The translations under genes and the position numbers were made by a program. Of a stretch of 46,283 nt of DNA, positions 8,925 through 15,116 are shown piece after piece. Within the stretch, counting starts at the first letter, position 1; every line of letters begins with the position of its first letter. Under the pieces are notes generated by a model. That model did not search any database. It was given only the letters and a program-made list of their open reading frames with translations, and was not told the DNA's origin. Origin of the DNA: Clostridiales bacterium VE202-21 (GTDB lineage: Bacteria; Bacillota; Clostridia; Lachnospirales; Lachnospiraceae); the NCBI GenBank assembly GCA_000509105.1, contig BAIF02000039.1:1-46283 (forward strand), given 5' to 3'.

Positions 8925-8952
8925 AGGTTAGCAAAAACTAACTATTTGGCAA
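8925..8952 (-). promoter_or_regulatory. Promoter and candidate operator of the ABC/ECF operon
   Basis: On the minus strand TTGCCA (8947-8952) and TGC-TAACCT (-10 at 8925-8930, extended) are separated by 16 nt. The spacer region holds an inverted repeat, GTTAG-N6-CTAAC (8927-8942), between the -35 and -10 elements, where a repressor would block RNA polymerase. TetR from the adjacent gene is the obvious candidate; this is inference. Confidence 0.5.
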
Positions 8953-8979
8953 AAAATAAATGGCAAAAGCCACTTATTT
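8951..8979 (-). terminator. Terminator at the end of the TetR gene
   Basis: Eleven-base arms (8954-8964 and 8969-8979, one mismatch) around an AAAA loop overlap the TetR stop codon. On the minus strand the hairpin ends in ATTTATTTTTT. It separates the TetR transcript from the following transport operon, which then needs its own promoter. Confidence 0.6.
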
Positions 8980-9600
8980 TAGCGGAAGCCCTAATACACC
9001 ATACCAGCCATAGTGCTGGAATTTTATGATGTTTTTTACATAATCCTCCGCCTTTTCATAAGGAACATCGTGCAAAATACACTCACATAGTGCAGTAATA
9101 TATCCATGCGTCAAAATGTGTATTTCTATATCGTTTGGCAGACATTTCGCATATCCCGCTTCATATGCCGCCTTTACAAATAGGGCATTCTGTTTCGTAT
9201 ATTGAATTGTAATTTCTTCTATAAAGTTTTCGACGCGAGAACCTTTGCTGCATTTCAGCAAGAGTTGAAATTCCTCCAAATGCTCGTACATATAGTTGAC
9301 ATATGTCATTGCCTGAACATATGACGCTTCAACAGAATCCCTCTCAATAGCTTCTCTAATTCCAACTTTATCGTAAGGTTCTGCATTATCCAGAAAATCT
9401 AATGTATAATGGTAAACATCTTCGATTAAGGCAAAAAACAACGCTTCTTTATCCTTAAAATGTCGATATATTGCACCTGTTGTAACCTTTGCAGCGGTAA
9501 CAATATCTTTAAGCTGCGTTGCCTGAAAGCCTTTTTTTAGGAATTCCACTTTCGCACATTCCATAATTCGCTCTCTTGTCAAGTCGGAACAGTAACTCAA
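8974..9600 (-). CDS. TetR-family transcriptional regulator
   Basis: A 208-residue protein. The N-terminal 60 residues are a TetR helix-turn-helix: R-E-R-I-M-E-C-A...G-F-Q-A-T-Q-L-K-D-I-V...T-T-G-A-I-Y-R-H-F-K-D-K-E-A-L-F. An all-helical ligand-binding domain of usual length follows. I accept a TTG start at 9600 because GGAGG lies seven bases upstream. It has a strong promoter of its own and inverted repeats in its leader. It precedes the transport operon in the same direction and probably represses both itself and that operon. The inducer is unknown, but a transported compound is likely. Confidence 0.85.
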   Translation of the reverse strand: MSYCSDLTRERIMECAKVEFLKKGFQATQLKDIVTAAKVTTGAIYRHFKDKEALFFALIEDVYHYTLDFLDNAEPYDKVGIREAIERDSVEASYVQAMTYVNYMYEHLEEFQLLLKCSKGSRVENFIEEITIQYTKQNALFVKAAYEAGYAKCLPNDIEIHILTHGYITALCECILHDVPYEKAEDYVKNIIKFQHYGWYGVLGLPLK

Positions 9601-9618
9601 AATATTTCCTCCCTTCTC

Positions 9619-9692
9619 GGATAATTATTTTATTTAAGATAATCCAATTATCAAACAAAAGTTAGGATAGCATATTTTTGTCTTGCTGTCAA
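9619..9692 (-). promoter_or_regulatory. TetR gene promoter with downstream inverted repeat
   Basis: On the minus strand, TTGACA (9687-9692), a 17-nt spacer and TATCCT (9664-9669, preceded by TGC) form a near-consensus sigma-A promoter. Downstream in the leader, GGATAAT (9619-9625) and ATAATCC (9639-9645) form an imperfect inverted repeat, with a further AATTATC half-site at 9646-9652. This could be an autoregulatory operator. The promoter is well supported; the operator is a guess. Confidence 0.6.
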
Positions 9693-9724
9693 GGGGACGA
9701 TGCTTTTGTTATTATCATTATGTA

Positions 9725-9759
9725 CCCAGCCGCCTGCGCGGCTGGGCTTCTTCTTTTTT
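9725..9759 (+). terminator. Rightward-oriented terminator at a module junction
   Basis: CCCAGCCG (9725-9732) and CGGCTGGG (9739-9746) form a strong GC stem followed by CTTCTTCTTTTTT on the plus strand. No plus-strand gene lies upstream in this window, so it looks like a leftover from the source element of the CHAP-protein fragment. Confidence 0.6.
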
Positions 9760-9766
9760 GGGGCTG

Positions 9767-10666
9767 TTAATAGGCGGGTGTGCCATACCCGTAAATCTCA
9801 TAGTATCCCACGGGGTAGCTGTTCTGACGCACAGAGTCGCCAGAGTTGCCCTCCACCGTGTAGACGCGGCCATTCTCCACCTTCTCCACAATCCCCACAT
9901 GGTCGGAAGAACCGTCCTGGCCTCCATCATCCCAGTCGAAAAAGATGATGTCGCCGGGGCGCGGCTCATAGCTGTTATCCTGCCACAGCCCGCGCTCCTT
10001 AAACCACGGGACGCCTTGGGACGCACAGGCTGCAAACTTTGGAATAACACCAGCGTCGATATAGCCGCACTCATTGGCACACCAGCTCACAAAGCAGGCG
10101 CACCATTCCACACGGCTGCCAAAGCCGTACCAGCTCCAATAGGGCGCACCGCCTGTGTTCCCCACCTGAGAGAGCGCCACGGTGACGATCTCGCCGTCGC
10201 CTCCGGTAATGCCGTAAAGCACCTGGCTCCAGAGGGAATTGTTCTCATCGGCCAGAAGCTCCGCCATCTGTTCCCGCTGATCTTCGTGAAAGCTGAACTG
10301 ATCGGCCATTTCCTCCGCCGTCTTGTGGCTGACGGTGATATACAGATAGGTGCGGGTGACGGTGACTTCCGTTTCTACGATGTTCCCGTTCCCATCGTCT
10401 GAGGTTTCAATGATGGTTTCCGTCTGGGTAGAGGTGCTGGATGAGATTTCATTCATCTGCCAGAAAATATCCTTTAAGAGCTGCTTTTTGGAATCGTCCA
10501 TGGTGGCCACTTCCTGGGCAGCGTCCGGGTCGGTGGTGATCTTGACGGCATACACCGCAAGCACCTCTTTCCAAACCGCCCGGCTGCCGGACATCTCCAG
10601 CACGTCGTAGGTGTGGGATGTTTTGATTTCCTCCAGCTTTTCCTCGTACTCGGCGTTGATGTATGG
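9767..10666 (-). pseudogene. CHAP-domain conjugation protein, 5' truncated
   Basis: The C-terminal part of a cell-wall hydrolase-like protein of the kind found in Tn1549/CTn-type elements. A CHAP-like domain covers the last 130 residues: catalytic-type cysteine in V-E-W-C-A-C-F-V-S-W-C-A-N-E-C, histidine in S-S-D-H-V-G-I-V, and a following N in V-E-G-N-S-G-D. Such enzymes open the peptidoglycan during conjugation. The reading frame stays open upstream of its first ATG (10603) to about 10666, coding P-Y-I-N-A-E-Y-E-E-K, then meets unrelated sequence of an FtsX-type gene. It has no start or ribosome binding site, so it is a remnant. Its G+C content is clearly higher than that of both neighbours, pointing to another source. 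Confidence 0.75.
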
Positions 10667-11568
10667 AAGGGATCATGGCAGAGGGAAAGGCATATTATAA
10701 GGATTACGATGTTGAGATACCAGAAACATTGTCTGCTTATGGATATGGAGATAGTCCTCTGACATTTGTAAGCCTGTCAGATTATAATGGCATGCGTAAA
10801 CTACAAGGCATGGACAGCGTTGATTTATTAGAAAACAATTATAGAATTTTATATAATAAAGAAAATGTTCGTGGACTTGCAGAACAATTTCATGATAAAA
10901 GTATCAATCTTACTATTGAGGAAAATGTACTTTCTCCGGTGAATGAAGCTGAAGAATTTACCATGTCAAATAGTGACATGGGCCAAATCATATTTGTAGT
11001 CGCAGATACATGGATGAAAAATATGAATGTCGATACGATGATATGGAATGTACAGTGCGTGAGTGAAGACGCAGCAAAAGAATTTGATACATTGCTGGAT
11101 AATTATCAGGAAAAGAGCAAAAGAGAATGTGCCTTTGCCTATTATGTAGGAAAGCAGCAGGCATATGAATCCTCGGTCACTACAAAGGCAATCATAGCAT
11201 TTCTGGCAATTTACCTTGGTATTGTATTTATGATAGCCTGTGCAGCAATCCTTGCTATTCAGCAGCTCTCCGAAGCCACTGACAATGTAGAACGATACAA
11301 GCTCCTAAAAAAACTGGGTGTAGAACACCGGGAACTGAATCGTGCACTGTTTATACAAATTCTCAGCTATTATCTGCTTCCACTTTTACTGGCTGTGATT
11401 CATTCAGTCGTCGGCTTGACGGTGGCAAGCCGTGAAGTTATTAAGGTGTTTGGAGATATGAATGTAGCATCCACGATCCTTGTAACATCAATATTTATTG
11501 TGTTCGTATATGGAAGTTATTTTCTGTTGACATATGTGGGAAGTAAAAGCGTTATTAACAAAGGATAG
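10663..11568 (+). pseudogene. FtsX-like ABC permease, 5' truncated
   Basis: About 300 residues matching the C-terminal part of a large BceB/FtsX-type permease, which normally exceeds 600 residues. An extracytoplasmic region is followed by three membrane segments near the C-terminus. The ATG at 10663 and the one at 10675 have no ribosome binding site and lie at the junction with the oppositely oriented CHAP fragment. I conclude that the N-terminal half and any partner ATPase gene were lost by recombination. BceAB-type transporters usually handle peptide antibiotics, but this fragment is probably non-functional. Confidence 0.7.
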
Positions 11569-11947
11569 CAGAGGTAACTGTTGCATTGTATCTTTTGACT
11601 TGATTGAAAGGGACAAGCTGCGTCGGTATATTGAAAATCCGTATCTTTATTCACGGGTGCAGCATACGCAAACACTTCCACAGGAACAACGTGGGCTTAC
11701 TATACCAGCGGAAATGAGTTCCTTATTTCCAAAATCCAGTATTCTTTGGCAAAAAAAGGCAGATCGGTATGTAACTTTTTTGCTGAGGGAAGAAGTGACA
11801 GAGGGGTTTCCTAATAACCTGCACGAACACTTATCGCATATTCAGGAATCACACCGTACCGGTGCAATCATCAGCCGCTTTTTGCTCTGTGCTCAGGAAA
11901 ACGGAAAGACATATGATTTCTATAAGACGTTTGTAGAAATCATATGA
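11534..11947 (+). CDS. Hypothetical protein, possibly a fragment
   Basis: A frame of up to 137 codons overlapping the end of the permease fragment by 35 nt. The credible part begins near residue 15 (G-N-C-C-I-V-S-F-D-L-I-E-R-D-K-L). The composition is soluble and charged, with no membrane segment or motif I recognise. No clear ribosome binding site precedes any start, so it may be the tail of a gene fused or frameshifted at its 5' end. A weak hairpin follows it. Confidence 0.4.
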   Translation: MWEVKALLTKDSRGNCCIVSFDLIERDKLRRYIENPYLYSRVQHTQTLPQEQRGLTIPAEMSSLFPKSSILWQKKADRYVTFLLREEVTEGFPNNLHEHLSHIQESHRTGAIISRFLLCAQENGKTYDFYKTFVEII

Positions 11948-12004
11948 AAGAGCAACATTTATAGCAACCGTGAAAGTACTGACCGGTTATGAATGAGTTT
12001 TAAG

Positions 12005-12043
12005 AAGACCGAAATTCAAAGCAAGATGGAGAGTTTCGGTCTT
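12005..12043. terminator. Hairpin between convergent genes
   Basis: Perfect 10-bp arms AAGACCGAAA (12005-12014) and TTTCGGTCTT (12034-12043) lie between a rightward hypothetical gene and the leftward XRE gene. The downstream tract is only moderately T-rich on either strand, so terminator function is plausible but weak. Confidence 0.45.
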
Positions 12044-12047
12044 TGAA

Positions 12048-12608
12048 TTATTTATATAAATTTCTCCACTGCTTTGACGGTTCCCGTTTACCGCAGTCAT
12101 CACATGTCTGAGGCCAGTTAATTTTCCATTCAAAATATTCATCTTGGGTAATCTCGCCGGATTTCAGTTCTTCTTTTCTAATTGTCCATTCTTTCAAAAA
12201 ATCATTAAGAATCCCATAATTAAACCACATGCCAACAGGTGGATGAGCAGGCCAGCTGTCGGAATTATGATAGCGGATAGCTGTATCGTCACTGGAATTT
12301 GATTTTTCGCCTGGATAAGTTTCTAGTTGAAAAAGATTGATCATGCCCGGATTAAATTCGTCAATCCAGAACAGGATTTCCATCAGTTCAGAAGCATTCA
12401 TCGTAGTTGGTTCATGCAGTGTCAGTGGATTCACATCCAAAATCTTAGCCATTTCAGTAACCAGATCTTTACGGGGAACCCGGTAGTTGGTTTCGTATTG
12501 GGCAAGGCGGTTTGCCCCTTTATCGCCCCAGCCAAGAGCAGCACCGAGTTCAGCCTGTGTCATATTCCGGAATGTCCGGATTTTTTTTATTTTATCACCA
12601 ATCGTCAT
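12048..12608 (-). CDS. XRE-family repressor of the integration/excision module
   Basis: A 186-residue protein. The N-terminal 60 residues are a lambda-repressor-type helix-turn-helix (I-G-D-K-I-K-K-I-R-T-F-R-N-M-T-Q-A-E-L-G-A-A-L-G-W). The C-terminal 120 residues are acidic and aromatic, ending with a C-D-D-C-G-K motif that could bind a metal. I chose the ATG at 12608 (AGGA site, eight bases) over a longer start at 12653. It is divergent from the excisionase/integrase genes, with two matching 18-bp palindromes in the shared promoter region. This is the arrangement of an immunity repressor holding the element in its integrated state, a role inferred from context. Confidence 0.8.
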   Translation of the reverse strand: MTIGDKIKKIRTFRNMTQAELGAALGWGDKGANRLAQYETNYRVPRKDLVTEMAKILDVNPLTLHEPTTMNASELMEILFWIDEFNPGMINLFQLETYPGEKSNSSDDTAIRYHNSDSWPAHPPVGMWFNYGILNDFLKEWTIRKEELKSGEITQDEYFEWKINWPQTCDDCGKREPSKQWRNLYK

Positions 12609-12640
12609 ATCAGATTTCCTGCTTTCTATTTGATAATTCC

Positions 12641-12669
12641 ATTTTACTATCAAAATCTCAGAATGTAAA
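12641..12669 (-). promoter_or_regulatory. Promoter of the XRE repressor gene
   Basis: On the minus strand TTTACA (12664-12669), a 17-nt spacer and TAAAAT (12641-12646) form a good sigma-A promoter. The -10 element ends 33 nt before the chosen start codon. Operator O1 (12677-12694) lies just upstream of the -35, so the repressor could regulate its own gene. Confidence 0.65.
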
Positions 12670-12676
12670 CAGAAAG

Positions 12677-12694
12677 ATTCGCAAATAAGCGAAT
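12677..12694. promoter_or_regulatory. Operator O1, 18-bp palindrome ATTCGC-N6-GCGAAT
   Basis: A perfect inverted repeat, ATTCGC AAATAA GCGAAT, lying between the two divergent promoters and ending 8 nt upstream of the rightward -35. An identical arrangement occurs at 12746. XRE repressors usually bind such sites. Confidence 0.75.
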
Positions 12695-12701
12695 AAAATA
12701 C

Positions 12702-12730
12702 TTGACATTAACATTGAAGCGAAATATAAT
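12702..12730 (+). promoter_or_regulatory. Consensus promoter toward excisionase/integrase
   Basis: TTGACA (12702-12707), a spacer of exactly 17 nt and TATAAT (12725-12730) form a perfect consensus sigma-A promoter. The spacer contains GCGAA (12719-12723), an extra operator half-site. Such a strong promoter must be tightly repressed in the integrated state, which fits flanking operators O1 and O2. Confidence 0.85.
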
Positions 12731-12745
12731 GACAGCATAATCAAT

Positions 12746-12763
12746 ATTCGCATAAAAGCGAAT
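12746..12763. promoter_or_regulatory. Operator O2, 18-bp palindrome ATTCGC-N6-GCGAAT
   Basis: ATTCGC ATAAAA GCGAAT has the same arms as O1 and lies just downstream of the rightward -10, over the likely early transcribed region. Its centre is 69 bp from that of O1, which would allow cooperative binding or looping by the repressor. Confidence 0.75.
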
Positions 12764-13208
12764 AAACAAGGTGGAGATAAAAAAATCAAATTTTTTTATG
12801 AAAAATATGACCTTATCGCCTCTGCCACGTGTGATTAGTAGAAGAAGGTTTTGAATAGGAAGTCAAGATCTTTTACGCACATTGAAAATTAAATGAGCTG
12901 TATAGGTACCCTTAGGGGATGAAAGGACAACACAGAGTTCCACCGCTGTACCAGAGAGTAGTATGTGGAAATCGAAGATACTCCGGCAACGGCTGGTATG
13001 CTCGAGAAGGAGCTGCCAGCATTCAGAAAAATTCTGATAGAGGTCAACTGTAACGTTGACGCCGCCTATACGAACGGAAGCCAACACGCCGAACAGAATG
13101 GAAAATCATCGAAAAATGCAATCAAAAAGTAGAATGTACTGACAACGGGCATAACCGCTGTCTGGGAGGTGATGCAGAAGAATACGGAGGAAAGGAGGTA
13201 TGTGCATC
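12764..13208 (+). other. Leader region before excisionase, with doubtful small ORFs
   Basis: This 445-nt stretch has no firmly supported gene. A GGTGGAG site (12770-12776) is followed by an A/T hairpin (9-nt arms TAAAAAAAT and ATTTTTTTA) and an 18-codon frame at 12798-12854 (M-K-N-M-T-L-S-P-L-P-R-V-I-S-R-R-R-F), too far from the site to be certain. A 55-codon frame from GTG 12965 to TAG 13132 reads like a small soluble protein (T-P-A-T-A-G-M-L-E-K-E-L-P-A-F-R-K-I-L) but lacks a ribosome binding site. Both may be short regulatory genes of the element or remnants. Confidence 0.35.
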
Positions 13209-13403
13209 ATGAGAAAAACAACAGAGTATAAGGCTGAGAACCGTCTGACGGTAGATATTGAAGGATTAATGGCAATGTTATCCTGCGGAGAAGTAACTGC
13301 AAAGAAAATTGCAGATTATGCAGAAGCAAGAGTGATTGTTGGAAGACGAGTTCTTTATAACGTGGATAAGATAAAAAAATATCTTGATGCAATGGCAGTG
13401 TAA
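13209..13403 (+). CDS. xis: Excisionase-like small DNA-binding protein
   Basis: A 64-residue basic protein with a MerR/Xis-like fold signature (V-T-A-K-K-I-A-D-Y-A-E-A-R-V-I-V-G-R-R-V-L-Y-N-V-D-K-I-K-K-Y-L). It sits directly before a Tn916-type integrase gene, as excisionases do. Such proteins bend DNA at the element ends and tip the integrase toward excision. I chose the ATG at 13209 because AGGAGG (13193-13198) is ten bases upstream; an earlier ATG at 13200 lies too close to the site. It is downstream of the repressed consensus promoter at 12702. Confidence 0.75.
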   Translation: MRKTTEYKAENRLTVDIEGLMAMLSCGEVTAKKIADYAEARVIVGRRVLYNVDKIKKYLDAMAV

Positions 13404-13456
13404 TGAAAGATGAGAAGATAAAATACAACAGCTTTCCTTCGGAATGAAAAGTAAAA

Positions 13457-13517
13457 AAGGGAAGAATTCCTGTAAAATAGGCAAATAAAAATTAGCATTT
13501 TGCAGGAATTTACCCTT
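13457..13517. repeat. Imperfect inverted repeat between xis and int
   Basis: Arms of about 21 nt, AAGGG..AATTCCTG.AAAAT and its near-complement ATTTTGCAGGAATT..CCCTT, surround a loop of roughly 18 nt. There is no T tract. It may slow or attenuate transcription between xis and int or protect the xis message. The rest of the 230-nt gap holds only a short TTCC-TTC-GGAA hairpin and the int leader hairpin. Confidence 0.5.
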
Positions 13518-13589
13518 GGAAATCATAAAATATTATGTTAATCTGTGAGCAGATATCAGACAGTATATGACTGATACCGACAGGACAAA

Positions 13590-13630
13590 AATCATTCCGA
13601 ATAACGAAAAATGAAGTGAAAGGAATGATT
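13590..13630 (+). promoter_or_regulatory. Hairpin sequestering the integrase ribosome binding site
   Basis: AATCATTCC (13590-13598) is perfectly complementary to GGAATGATT (13622-13630). The right arm contains the end of the AAAGGA ribosome binding site and stops 3 nt before the int ATG (13634). When folded, the site is buried, so translation of integrase would be low unless the hairpin is opened. Confidence 0.6.
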
Positions 13631-13633
13631 GAT

Positions 13634-14857
13634 ATGGCAAGAAAAGATAATAAAGGCAGAAATTTAAAAACAGGTGAATACCAGCGCCCGGATGGACGTT
13701 ATGAGTATCGCTACAAGGATGAAATTACCGGAAAACGTAATTCGGTTTATGCAGCTGATCTGGCGAGTCTGCGAGAAATGGAAAAGAGGATTAATAAGGA
13801 TATGGATGATCTGCTTATTACAGATGCATCAGTCAAGAAGCTGACCGTAAATACGTTGTTTGAGCGATACATGGCAACAAAGAATATCAAGGAAAGAACG
13901 AAAAAGAATTATATCCGTATGTGGGATTACCGGATACGAAATACTTTGGGAAACATTCGTGTTGTGGATTTTAAGACATCTCACGTAAGGACATTCTTTT
14001 CCGCATTGTCAGATGAAGGACTGGCACACAGTACGATCAAAGGTCTTTATGGTTTATTGAATCCCAGTTTTGAACTGGCAGTGGAAGACGGGATTATCCG
14101 TAAGAATCCGGTAACTGGAACACTTGGAGATTATGGGGCTCCGGCAAAGGAGAAAGAAGCACTGACACTGGAACAGCAGGAAAAACTTCTGAAGTTTGTT
14201 GAACAGAGTAATGTGTATAAGCCTCATCTTCCAATGATGCAGGTTATGTTTGGGGCTTGCCTGAGAGTGAGTGAAACCATCGGCTTAACCTGGTCAGATG
14301 TGGATATGAAGAACCGGGAGATCCATGTAGGTGGACAGCTTGTGTATTATGAAGGTGATGAAGGATATTGTTTCCATGATTCAGAAACCAAAACGGATGC
14401 AGGAATCAGAGATATTCCTATGACACAGATGGTATATGACGCGTTCCGTAAACAGAGAGAGCTGAACCTGATGCTTGGTTTACAGAGTAATGTGGAGATC
14501 GGTGGACGTAGTGGATTCATCTTCAATACAAAGCATGGACGTCCGATCATGCCGGCGGGAGTGAACAGCTTTCTGAAAAATATTGTCAATGCCTATAATA
14601 AGAAAGAAACCAAACTGGCAGAAGAAGAGAAGCGAGAGCCGGAGCTGATGCCTCCTATTTCATCGCATACCCTTCGTCATACGGGATGTACCAGATTGGG
14701 TGAAAACAACGTCAATCCAAAGGTCATGCAATATGTGATGGGACATTCAGATGCACAGATTACAATGAATGTCTACAATCATATTGCAGAGAAGTCTCAC
14801 GTGGAAAACGAGATGTCTAAAATGAATCTGCCGGAAACCATACCTGCTGTGGTATAA
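13634..14857 (+). CDS. int: Tyrosine recombinase, Tn916-type integrase
   Basis: A 407-residue site-specific recombinase catalysing integration and excision of the element. An N-terminal arm-binding domain (R-P-D-G-R-Y-E-Y-R-Y) is followed by a SAM-like core-binding domain (residues about 70-165) and a catalytic domain. The catalytic domain has the active-site arginine in G-A-C-L-R-V-S-E, H-T-L-R-H for the second box, G-H-S-D, and the nucleophile tyrosine in M-N-V-Y-N-H. All catalytic residues are present, so it looks active. The ATG at 13634 has AAAGGA nine bases upstream. It is the last gene of the element, next to arm-like repeats and the chromosome boundary. Confidence 0.92.
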   Translation: MARKDNKGRNLKTGEYQRPDGRYEYRYKDEITGKRNSVYAADLASLREMEKRINKDMDDLLITDASVKKLTVNTLFERYMATKNIKERTKKNYIRMWDYRIRNTLGNIRVVDFKTSHVRTFFSALSDEGLAHSTIKGLYGLLNPSFELAVEDGIIRKNPVTGTLGDYGAPAKEKEALTLEQQEKLLKFVEQSNVYKPHLPMMQVMFGACLRVSETIGLTWSDVDMKNREIHVGGQLVYYEGDEGYCFHDSETKTDAGIRDIPMTQMVYDAFRKQRELNLMLGLQSNVEIGGRSGFIFNTKHGRPIMPAGVNSFLKNIVNAYNKKETKLAEEEKREPELMPPISSHTLRHTGCTRLGENNVNPKVMQYVMGHSDAQITMNVYNHIAEKSHVENEMSKMNLPETIPAVV

Positions 14858-14868
14858 ACCAGAAGTCG

Positions 14869-14936
14869 TTGTCGTAAAATGTGGTAAGAAAATCAGACGA
14901 ATATATTTTTTCAAGAATTTGTCGTAAAAATGTGGT
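14869..14936 (+). repeat. Direct repeats, probable integrase arm-binding sites
   Basis: TTGTCGTAAAATGTGGT (14869-14885) recurs as TTGTCGTAAAAATGTGGT (14919-14936), 50 bp apart and differing by one base. They lie just past the int stop, where Tn916-type elements keep the DR-2 arm sites bound by the integrase N-terminal domain. The element end must lie to the right of them and before 15,024. Confidence 0.65.
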
Positions 14937-14977
14937 CAAATCAAGAAAATCGAGTGCGAAAGCAAGTGAAAAATCCC

Positions 14978-15006
14978 TGTGAAGCCCGTAAAATCAAGGC
15001 TTCACA
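14978..15006. repeat. Perfect 9-bp inverted repeat near the element/chromosome boundary
   Basis: TGTGAAGCC (14978-14986) and GGCTTCACA (14998-15006) flank 11 nt, CGTAAAATCAA. It lies between the arm repeats and the CIRCE element, where the attachment core must be. It could be the core flanks or a hairpin. The left end of the element is not in the window, so the crossover sequence cannot be defined. Confidence 0.4.
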
Positions 15007-15023
15007 AATTCTTCACAAAATAA

Positions 15024-15066
15024 TTAGCACTCACCTCTTGACAGTGCTAATAATAAATGGTATTGT
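15024..15066 (+). promoter_or_regulatory. CIRCE operator and clpB promoter
   Basis: TTAGCACTC (15024-15032), nine bases, then CAGTGCTAA (15042-15050) match the HrcA-binding CIRCE element (TTAGCACTC-N9-GAGTGCTAA) with one mismatch. It overlaps a sigma-A promoter with TTGACA at 15038-15043, a 17-nt spacer and TATTGT at 15061-15066. HrcA therefore represses clpB until heat or misfolding stress. Confidence 0.9.
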
Positions 15067-15116
15067 TATATTTGTAGTAGAACAACAAACTCTAAACCGA
15101 CAAAGGAGGTCTTTCT

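Noticed and set aside
12863..13087. 74-codon minus-strand frame in the excisionase leader
   Set aside because: Starts with GTG without any ribosome binding site, and runs against the direction of the repressed operon.
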